A stretch of 19,655 nt of DNA from an uncultured Bacilli bacterium (lineage in GTDB: Bacteria > Bacillota_I > Bacilli_A > RF39 > UBA660), in assembly GCA_944358275.1 (NCBI GenBank), contig CALVQZ010000056.1, positions 1 through 19,655 of the forward strand, in the 5' to 3' direction. The translations under genes and the position numbers were made by a program. The notes below the pieces were generated by a model. It had not been told where the DNA came from. It saw only the letters and a program-made list of their open reading frames with translations, and ran no database searches. Each line of letters starts with the position of its first letter. Position 1 is the stretch's first letter. Positions 7,528 to 13,313 of the stretch are shown here, piece after piece.

Positions 7528-7540
7528 AATATGATAAAAT
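7512..7540 (+). promoter_or_regulatory. Possible pcrA promoter overlapping htrA terminator
   Basis: TTAACT (7512-7517) and TAAAAT (7535-7540) are 17 bp apart. The -35 would be the 3' arm of the terminator. The match is moderate. Confidence 0.3.
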
Positions 7541-7594
7541 TATTTATAGGGGAATTTAATAATAAAATAAAGAATAATATATTAAGGAGTAATT

Positions 7595-9694
7595 ATGAAT
7601 ATAGATGCATTAAATGAAATACAAAAAGAAGCAGTAAAAACAACAGATGGGCCCATACTTATATTAGCAGGACCAGGTAGTGGAAAAACAAGAGTAATAA
7701 CGCATAAAATCGCATACTTACTAGAAGAAAAAAAAGCAAAACCATGGGAAATACTTGCAATAACATTTACCAATAAAGCAGCAAAAGAAATGAAAACTAG
7801 ACTTGAAAAAATAATTGGTGACGATGTAAAAAATATGCAAATATCTACATTTCACTCATTTGGACTAAGAATAGTAAAAGAAAATTATGAATTTTTTAAT
7901 TTAAATAGAAGTTTTACAATACTAGATGAATCAGATAGCATTTCAGTTATAAAAAAAATTATAAAAGAAATGAATTTAGATGATAAAAAGTATATTGCAA
8001 AATCAATAAAACATAAGATTAGTAGTTCTAAAAATGAACTAATAGATGCTAAAAAATATAAGATGTATACAAGAACAGAATTCGATGAGAATGTAGCAAA
8101 AATATACGAAAAATATCAAGAAAAATTGTTAAGAAATAGTACAGTTGACTTTGATGATTTATTACTAATGCCAATAGAATTATTTAAAAAAGATAAAAAT
8201 GCGTTAGAAAAATACCAAGATAGATACAAATACATTTTTATAGATGAATATCAAGATACAAATGAAGCACAATATCTACTTAGCAAAATGATAAGTGCAA
8301 AGCATAAAAATATATGTGTCGTTGGAGATGAATGTCAAAGTATTTATTCGTGGAGAGGTGCAAACTTCAAAAACATTCTAAACTTTGAAAAAGACTACGA
8401 TAATGCAAAAGTGATATTATTAGAACAAAACTATAGATCTACAAAAAGAATCATAGAAGCAGCAAATAGTGTTATAAAAAATAACAAAGAAAAGAAAGAT
8501 AAACATCTTTGGACTGATAATAGTGAAGGCGCTAAAATAAAATATATGAGATGTTACGATGAAAAAGATGAAGTATTAAACATAATAAATCAAATAAAAT
8601 ACTTTAAAGAAGAAGAAGGCGTCTCTTTAAAAGAAATGGTAGTCCTTTACAGAACAAATGCACAATCACAATCGTTAGAAAGAGGATTCATAGAAAATTC
8701 CATTCCATATAAAGTAGTTGGTTCATATGCATACTTTAATAGAAAAGAAATAAAAGATTTAGTTGCATACTTAAGACTAATAAACAATAAAGATGATGAT
8801 GTAAGTTTATTAAGAGCAATAAATGCTCCCAAAAGAGGTATAGGCGCAAAAACTATTGAAAGGTTAGAAACACTTTCAAACCAAAACAATAAAAGTATAT
8901 TTGACACAATAGAAAGTGGGAAAGAACTAGCATTTAAAAATTTAATACTAGACATAAACGAAAAAATGAAAGATAAATCATTTGTAGAATTTATAGAACT
9001 AGTATTAGAAAAATCCGGTTTAAGAGAAGAATACGAATTAGATAAAACAATAGAAAATGAAGCGAGATTAGAAAACTTAGAAGAATTTAAATCTATAGCA
9101 AAAAACTTTGAAGACTATAATCCAGGAGCTACACTTGAAGAATTCTTAATAGAAATATCACTAATAAGCGATGTAAAAGAAGTAAAAGATGATGATGAAG
9201 TAGTAACACTTATGACTATGCACGCAGTAAAAGGTTTAGAATTTGATGTAGTATTTGTAACTGGACTTGAAGAAGGATTATTTCCACATAATAATTCGAT
9301 GAATGATGATGCAGAGTTAGAAGAAGAAAGAAGACTTTTTTATGTAGCAATTACAAGAGCTAAAAAAGTGCTTTATCTAACAAATGCAAAAAGTAGAATA
9401 TTATTTGGACAAGTACAAATAAATGCACCAAGTAGATTTATAGAAGAAATAAATTCTGATGATGTAGAAAAATTATTTGAAGAAAAAAATAAAATGCAAA
9501 TTAGAATAAATAGAAAAGATAACTTTAACGAAGAAGACTTAGAATTGAAAGTAGGAGACCATGTAGAACATAATTCTTATGGAAGTGGAATAGTTGTAAC
9601 AATTCAAAAAAGCATTGCTACAATTGCATTTAAAAGTCCAATAGGTATAAAAAAGATACTTACAACATACAAAGGACTAAAAAAGATAAGTTAA
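7595..9694 (+). CDS. pcrA: ATP-dependent DNA helicase PcrA (UvrD/Rep family, SF1A)
   Basis: This 699-residue 3'-5' DNA helicase acts in repair and plasmid replication, and displaces RecA and RNA polymerase. All SF1A motifs are visible in order: Q motif (LNEIQKEAV, Q10), Walker A AGPGSGKT (25-32), Ia ITFTNKAAKEM (56-66), Walker B FIDEYQDT (215-222), III GDECQSIYSWRGA (from 244), IV EQNYRST (277-283), V VKGLEFDVVFVTG (about 545) and VI RRLFYVAITRAKK (about 579). The C-terminal 50 residues (GDHVEHNSYGSGIV, GIKKILTTYKGLKKIS) form the Tudor-like module that binds RNA polymerase, which separates PcrA from Rep and other paralogues. AAGGAG precedes the ATG. In Bacillus the order is pcrB-pcrA-ligA; here pcrB is absent upstream and ligA lies about 3.6 kb downstream. 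No terminator is evident after it, so the next gene may be partly co-transcribed. Confidence 0.96.
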   Translation: MNIDALNEIQKEAVKTTDGPILILAGPGSGKTRVITHKIAYLLEEKKAKPWEILAITFTNKAAKEMKTRLEKIIGDDVKNMQISTFHSFGLRIVKENYEFFNLNRSFTILDESDSISVIKKIIKEMNLDDKKYIAKSIKHKISSSKNELIDAKKYKMYTRTEFDENVAKIYEKYQEKLLRNSTVDFDDLLLMPIELFKKDKNALEKYQDRYKYIFIDEYQDTNEAQYLLSKMISAKHKNICVVGDECQSIYSWRGANFKNILNFEKDYDNAKVILLEQNYRSTKRIIEAANSVIKNNKEKKDKHLWTDNSEGAKIKYMRCYDEKDEVLNIINQIKYFKEEEGVSLKEMVVLYRTNAQSQSLERGFIENSIPYKVVGSYAYFNRKEIKDLVAYLRLINNKDDDVSLLRAINAPKRGIGAKTIERLETLSNQNNKSIFDTIESGKELAFKNLILDINEKMKDKSFVEFIELVLEKSGLREEYELDKTIENEARLENLEEFKSIAKNFEDYNPGATLEEFLIEISLISDVKEVKDDDEVVTLMTMHAVKGLEFDVVFVTGLEEGLFPHNNSMNDDAELEEERRLFYVAITRAKKVLYLTNAKSRILFGQVQINAPSRFIEEINSDDVEKLFEEKNKMQIRINRKDNFNEEDLELKVGDHVEHNSYGSGIVVTIQKSIATIAFKSPIGIKKILTTYKGLKKIS

Positions 9695-9781
9695 TAAAAA
9701 AGTAGAAGTGATAGAAGTATTAGATTTAGAAATAGAAAAATGAGAAAACTATTGCAAAAATACTCGTAAAGATTTAGAAAA

Positions 9782-9818
9782 AAGTGTAATTACAAGTAGT
9801 AATTCACTTAATTATAAA
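9782..9818 (+). promoter_or_regulatory. Hairpin over a putative promoter before the nucleotidyltransferase
   Basis: AAGTG-T-AATTAC (9782-9793) pairs with GTAATTCACTT (9799-9809): 11 bp with one bulged T and a 5-nt loop. There is no T run after it, so it is not a classical terminator. A candidate promoter, TTACAA (9790-9795), 17 bp, TATAAA (9813-9818), overlaps the repeat, which could therefore be an operator or a 5' hairpin. Confidence 0.3.
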
Positions 9819-9855
9819 TATATTGATGAAAATAATAAAAAAATAGGAGGAAAAT

Positions 9856-10767
9856 ATGAACAAAACATTACTAATTTTAGCTGCAGGAATGGGAAGTAGA
9901 TTTGGAGGATTAAAACAATTAGAACCATTTGGTCCAAACAATGAATTTATCATTGATTATTCAGTATATGACGCTATAAGAAATGGTTTTAATAAAATAG
10001 TATTTATTATAAAAAAAGAAAACTATGATATATTTAGAGAAACAATAGGAAATAGAATAGAAGGAAAAATAAAAGTAGAGTATGTATTTCAAAAATTAGA
10101 TAATTTACCAAAAGGATTTAAAGTACCAGAAAATAGAGTAAAACCATGGGGAACAGCACATGCTATAATGTGTGCAAAAGATGTAATAAATGAACCATTT
10201 GTAATAATAAATGCAGATGATTTCTATGGTAATGATGCATTTAAAGTAGTTAGTAACTTCCTAAACACAATGAATAAAACTGACAAAGAACATTTTGGCT
10301 TAGTTGGATATAAAGTTATAAACACTCTAACAGAAAATGGTTCAGTAAAAAGAGGAGTATGTGAAGTAGATAGTAATAATAAACTAACAGATATTAAAGA
10401 ATGCTCAATAGAAAAGATAAATAATGACATTATAGCTAAACCATTAAACAATGATAAAGAATTTAAAATAGAAGAAGATACAAGAGTATCTATGAATATG
10501 ATGGCATTTAGTAAAGATATATTCAATTATATAGAAAGTAAATTTGAAAAATTCTTAATAGACAATAAAGATAATATAGAAAAATGTGAATACTTAATAC
10601 CTGATGTATTAAAAGAAGGTATAGATGAAAATTATTGCGATGTAGAAGTGCTAAACACAATATCTAAATGGGTAGGTGTAACATACAAAGAAGATAAAGA
10701 AAGTGTAGTAAACTACATAAAAGAACAAATAGATAAAGGTGAATATAGTAGTAAATTGTGGGATTAA
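9856..10767 (+). CDS. NDP-sugar nucleotidyltransferase family protein
   Basis: This 303-residue enzyme has the sugar-1-phosphate nucleotidyltransferase fold, joining an NTP and a sugar or alditol phosphate into an activated sugar. The N-terminal nucleotide-binding signature is LAAGMGSRFGGLKQ (about 8-21, K20). WGTAHAIMCA (98-107) corresponds to the G-T-A base-binding segment, INADDFYG (118-125) carries the metal-binding Asp pair, and VSMNMMAFS occurs in the C-terminal third where the sugar side closes. It is shorter than GlmU or GalU and has no left-handed beta-helix, so it is a stand-alone transferase. This subgroup is common in gut Bacillota, often beside sugar or choline kinases; no such kinase is here. 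AGGAGG (9845-9850) precedes the ATG. The substrate cannot be assigned from the sequence alone. Confidence 0.85.
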   Translation: MNKTLLILAAGMGSRFGGLKQLEPFGPNNEFIIDYSVYDAIRNGFNKIVFIIKKENYDIFRETIGNRIEGKIKVEYVFQKLDNLPKGFKVPENRVKPWGTAHAIMCAKDVINEPFVIINADDFYGNDAFKVVSNFLNTMNKTDKEHFGLVGYKVINTLTENGSVKRGVCEVDSNNKLTDIKECSIEKINNDIIAKPLNNDKEFKIEEDTRVSMNMMAFSKDIFNYIESKFEKFLIDNKDNIEKCEYLIPDVLKEGIDENYCDVEVLNTISKWVGVTYKEDKESVVNYIKEQIDKGEYSSKLWD

Positions 10768-10811
10768 ATGTAAATATCAATGAGTTTCTTAAATGAAAGG
10801 AATGGACTTTT

Positions 10812-11669
10812 ATGACAAAGTATGATATAAAAAAAGTGCCCAAAGATTTTAAATTTGTTCAAAACGAACCAATAGTAAGAGGTTCACGAAAAAAAATTTT
10901 AGTAAAAGACAATGATGAAAAACTGGCAATGTTTAAATATGAAAGAGATGACTATATTTGCAGTGAAGCATGTTCAGAAAAAATAGCATATGAAATAGCA
11001 AAAATACTAGGATACAAATGTGCTAAAATAGAATTAGCACAAGATAGTGATGATAAAATAGGAGTTTTAAATTATTATTTTTCAGATTCATTTATATCAC
11101 CGCACACCGATATTGTTGCATACTTAAACAAAAATAGTAATGAAAGAAAAATGTATTATACAATATCTAATATTAAAAATGTATTAGATGAAATAAATGA
11201 GAATCTTTTTAAAGATTTTATAAAAATAATGATTTTTGATTCGCTAATAGGTGAACAAGATAGACATGAAGAAAATTGGGGTATCACAGAAACCAATGGA
11301 AAATATTCAATGTCACCACTATATGATAATGGTGATAGTCTATTAAGAGAATTTAAAAACATAGAAAATGCAAAAAAATACTATAGTGGCAAAAGAAGTT
11401 TTGATGCATATATAAAAAGAAGTAAGTGTATCATATATAAAGAATATAATAAAAAACAATATAAACATTTTGAATTGATAGAATATCTTGTTATAAATTA
11501 TCCTGAACTTACTTTACCAGAAATTAAAAAATTAAATATCTTAACTGACGACATTATAAACGATTTAGTTAACAAAATACCAAATCAATTATTGGATGAA
11601 GAACATAAGAAATATATTATTAAATATGTAATAACAAGAAAAAACATATTATTGAGTATAAAGAGGTGA
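10812..11669 (+). CDS. HipA-like Ser/Thr kinase, core domain only (putative toxin)
   Basis: This 285-residue protein has the HipA/CtkA kinase fold without the N-subdomain of full-length HipA (about 440 residues). Visible elements are a Gly-rich loop region RGSRKKILVK (23-32), ATP-site Lys K42 (AMFKYERD), a helix-C-like SEKIAYEIAKILGY with E56, the catalytic loop DRHEENWG (D150-G157, matching the HipA D-x-x-x-x-N pattern) and a metal-binding LYDNGDSL (D172), the DFG equivalent. HipA-type kinases phosphorylate targets such as aminoacyl-tRNA synthetases and stop translation. The missing N-subdomain is encoded by the next gene as a HipS-like domain, as in HipBST-like systems where the small protein is the antitoxin. 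There is no HipB-type DNA-binding gene beside it. A weak SD (AAAGGAA, 10796-10802) precedes the ATG. The next ATG follows 7 bp after the TGA stop. The target is unknown. Confidence 0.85.
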   Translation: MTKYDIKKVPKDFKFVQNEPIVRGSRKKILVKDNDEKLAMFKYERDDYICSEACSEKIAYEIAKILGYKCAKIELAQDSDDKIGVLNYYFSDSFISPHTDIVAYLNKNSNERKMYYTISNIKNVLDEINENLFKDFIKIMIFDSLIGEQDRHEENWGITETNGKYSMSPLYDNGDSLLREFKNIENAKKYYSGKRSFDAYIKRSKCIIYKEYNKKQYKHFELIEYLVINYPELTLPEIKKLNILTDDIINDLVNKIPNQLLDEEHKKYIIKYVITRKNILLSIKR

Positions 11670-11676
11670 TATAATA

Positions 11677-12345
11677 ATGGAAGAATTGTGGTTGATATGG
11701 AAAGAACCTCTAACAAGAAGAAGATATAAAATTGGAACCCTTTTAAAAGAAAAAGATAACTATAAATTTAACTATATAAATCCAGAATTGGATGAAGCTA
11801 AAAATGTAGGTTTTAATTATTACCCCGGATTTGAAGATTTAAAAAAAACATATGAAAGTAAAACATTATTTACAAATATATCTACAAGATTACCAAATGT
11901 AAATAGACCGGATTATTTAGAATTACTTAATTGTTATAACTTAAATATACATTCTAGCGAATTTGAAATATTAAAAGCAACAAAAGGAAGAAGTATTACA
12001 GATAGTTATGAATTTGTATTACCATTTTCTTCTAACAAATTACAATTTGATGTTGCAGGTACTAGACATTGTAAAGATATAGATAAGTGCAAAAATTTAT
12101 TAAAGATAAACAAAAAAATTTATCTAGAACCTGATACTACTAATAATACTGATAAAAATGCAATTAAAGTAATTTATAAAGAAAATGGAACAAGTTATCA
12201 TTTAGGATATGTTCCAAGATATTATAGTAAAGAACTATTAGAAGAGTTAAATAAAGGTATAAACTATTCAGCGATGATTGAAAGTGTTAACTTTGAAACA
12301 CAACTTTATGATGAAATAATAAATGTAAAACTTATATTTAATTAA
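11677..12345 (+). CDS. HipS-HIRAN protein (putative antitoxin of the kinase)
   Basis: This is a 222-residue two-domain protein. Residues 1-115 resemble the HipA N-subdomain 1 / HipS: LIWKEPLTRRRYKIGTLL, FNYYPGFEDL, LFTNISTRLPNVNRPDYLELL, FEILKATKGRSITDSYEF. Residues about 122-218 match the HIRAN pattern: FDVAGTRHCKD, YLEPDTTNNTDKNAIKVIY, LGYVPRYYSKELLEEL. HIRAN domains bind DNA, notably 3' ends, in Rad5/HLTF. From memory, surveys of Hip kinases list two-gene operons in which a core kinase is paired with a HipS-HIRAN putative antitoxin; this pair fits that layout. Its SD (GAGGTGAT, 11663-11670) lies across the kinase stop codon, so translation is coupled, which suits an antitoxin. The HIRAN domain could supply DNA binding for autoregulation in place of HipB, or sense DNA ends. 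Both ideas are inference. Confidence 0.8.
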   Translation: MEELWLIWKEPLTRRRYKIGTLLKEKDNYKFNYINPELDEAKNVGFNYYPGFEDLKKTYESKTLFTNISTRLPNVNRPDYLELLNCYNLNIHSSEFEILKATKGRSITDSYEFVLPFSSNKLQFDVAGTRHCKDIDKCKNLLKINKKIYLEPDTTNNTDKNAIKVIYKENGTSYHLGYVPRYYSKELLEELNKGINYSAMIESVNFETQLYDEIINVKLIFN

Positions 12346-12370
12346 AAGAAAATGACTAAGTCGTTCTTTT
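12344..12370 (+). terminator. Possible weak terminator after the Hip cassette
   Basis: AAAAG and AATGAC (12344-12356) pair with GTCGTT and CTTTT (about 12360-12370) around a TAA loop, with two unpaired A in the left arm. The trailing T run is only four, so termination may be partial. Confidence 0.4.
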
Positions 12371-12490
12371 ATGAATTTAAACACTATGGTAGAAAAAAGA
12401 TCGAATGTATTGATAATATTTTTTATTTTCCACTTTTTGTACATTCTTATAGTATCATTAGTATGTATTAAATGAATGAAAAATATATTA

Positions 12491-12593
12491 AGATGCATGC
12501 CTTATTAGGACACTTATGGTTTTGTGTGAGGAATAGACTAGCCTTTTGCTAAGAAGAAAGAGGTGTAAGTCGAGTTAGTCTGCTCGATGAGAT
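12491..12593 (+). ncRNA. Candidate structured cis-regulatory leader of the Nudix gene
   Basis: This gene-free stretch (12346-12593) becomes visibly richer in G and C over its last 100 bases, unlike other intergenic DNA here. Elements seen: CCTTAT (12500-12505) with GTGAGG (12526-12531); AGACTAGC (12535-12542) with GTTAGTCT (12574-12581); TAGC-CTTTT-GCTA (12539-12551); CCTTTT (12542-12547) with AAGAGG (12558-12563), which hides the only good SD; and TCGAG (12570-12574) with CTCGA (12583-12587), whose loop contains the TAGTCT that can pair back to AGACTA as a pseudoknot. These pairings are partly exclusive, as expected for a switch. I do not match it to a known riboswitch class; there are no TPP, SAM, FMN or T-box signatures. 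No confident promoter or terminator is seen inside. Confidence 0.45.
12493..12552 (+). CDS. Possible 19-codon leader peptide in the Nudix leader
   Basis: ATG at 12493 opens a frame of 19 codons (MHALLGHLWFCVRNRLAFC) ending at TAA 12550-12552. Trp, Cys and Arg are frequent compared with the genes around it. There is no convincing Shine-Dalgarno (TATATTAAG precedes it), so translation is doubtful. Its last codons cover the CCTTTT that can pair with the downstream SD, so a ribosome stopped here would expose the SD of the Nudix gene. Confidence 0.25.
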   Translation: MHALLGHLWFCVRNRLAFC

Positions 12594-13226
12594 ATGGAAT
12601 ATTTAGATGTATATAATGATAAACATGAGCATATAGGAGTATGTGAAAAAAAACTTGTGCATAAATTAGGTTTATGGCATGATGTATTTACTTGTCAAAT
12701 AATAAATCCCAAGAAGAAAACAATGTTTTTTCAAATAAAGAATCATTCACATAATGATTTACATGACAAAGATTTAATAGAAATAACAGTTGGAGGGCAC
12801 TACAAAAGTGGTGAAAAAATAGAAAATGGAATAAGAGAAATAAAAGAAGAAACAGGATTATATGTAAAATATGAGAAATTATTTTCTCTTGGAATAAGAC
12901 AAGTATCTACTACAGTAAATGAAAACTATATTATAAGAGAATTTCAACATATTTTCTTATTACCACTTGATATAAGTGCTACTGATTTTAAAGAATTTGA
13001 TAAAGAAGAAGTAAAAGATATAGTTGAAATAAATATAGAGGAGTTAATTTCTCTTTTACTTGAGAAAAAAGAATTTATTTATGGATTTGTTAAAAATAAA
13101 CAAGTTAAAATAACATTAGAAAACTTTGTAAAAAGCTATTTAGAAAACGATAAATTATATTTAAGATTAGTAGTAGCAGCTAAAAGATATATAAATAATG
13201 AAGATAAAGAATTGATATTTTGGTAA
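12594..13226 (+). CDS. Nudix hydrolase, isopentenyl-PP-isomerase-like subgroup
   Basis: This is a 210-residue Nudix-fold protein. The start (MEYLDVYNDKHEHIGVCEKK, then VHKLGLWHDVFTCQII) is typical of the IPP-isomerase-like Nudix subgroup found in many Bacillota. The Nudix box lies at 67-89 (GGHYKSGEKIENGI, then REIKEETGL) with metal-binding E82, E85 and E86. One spacing in the box is a residue shorter than the classic G-x5-E-x7-RE pattern. The C-terminal 50 residues are helical and basic. Nudix enzymes hydrolyse nucleoside diphosphates linked to other groups; the substrate here is unknown. The start is fixed by an in-frame TGA at 12588-12590, yet no SD lies 5-12 nt before the ATG. The nearest, AGAGGTG (12559-12565), is brought to about 10 nt if the TCGAG/CTCGA hairpin folds. 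A strong terminator follows. Confidence 0.85.
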   Translation: MEYLDVYNDKHEHIGVCEKKLVHKLGLWHDVFTCQIINPKKKTMFFQIKNHSHNDLHDKDLIEITVGGHYKSGEKIENGIREIKEETGLYVKYEKLFSLGIRQVSTTVNENYIIREFQHIFLLPLDISATDFKEFDKEEVKDIVEINIEELISLLLEKKEFIYGFVKNKQVKITLENFVKSYLENDKLYLRLVVAAKRYINNEDKELIFW

Positions 13227-13240
13227 TAAAATAGTAATTT

Positions 13241-13271
13241 AAAAAGTAGATAAAAAATATCTATTTTTTTT
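13241..13271 (+). terminator. Intrinsic terminator of the Nudix gene
   Basis: TAGATA (13247-13252) and TATCTA (13258-13263) pair perfectly around AAAAA. The stem is extended by AAAAAG upstream against the T run downstream, making it potentially bidirectional. Confidence 0.75.
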
Positions 13272-13298
13272 GATTATTACAAAAAAACAATGTATAAT
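13270..13298 (+). promoter_or_regulatory. Sigma-A-like ligA promoter overlapping the terminator
   Basis: TTGATT (13270-13275) and TATAAT (13293-13298) are separated by 17 bp. The -35 begins in the last T of the preceding terminator. Transcription would start near 13305, so the mRNA begins almost at the GGTGAT ribosome site. Confidence 0.6.
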
Positions 13299-13313
13299 TA
13301 TTATGGTGATAAC

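Noticed and set aside
8326..8352. PcrA motif III with Cys (GDECQ) in place of Asp as a defect
   Set aside because: The essential Gln and the surrounding motif are intact, and this position varies among UvrD-like helicases.
12491..12593. Known riboswitch (TPP, FMN, SAM, THF, preQ1, T-box) before the Nudix gene
   Set aside because: None of the conserved motifs of these classes is visible, so the element is reported only as a candidate structured leader.
13290..13313. Earlier ATG for ligA
   Set aside because: It precedes the predicted transcription start and lacks an SD; the ATG at 13314 has GGTGAT and matches the usual LigA N-terminus.
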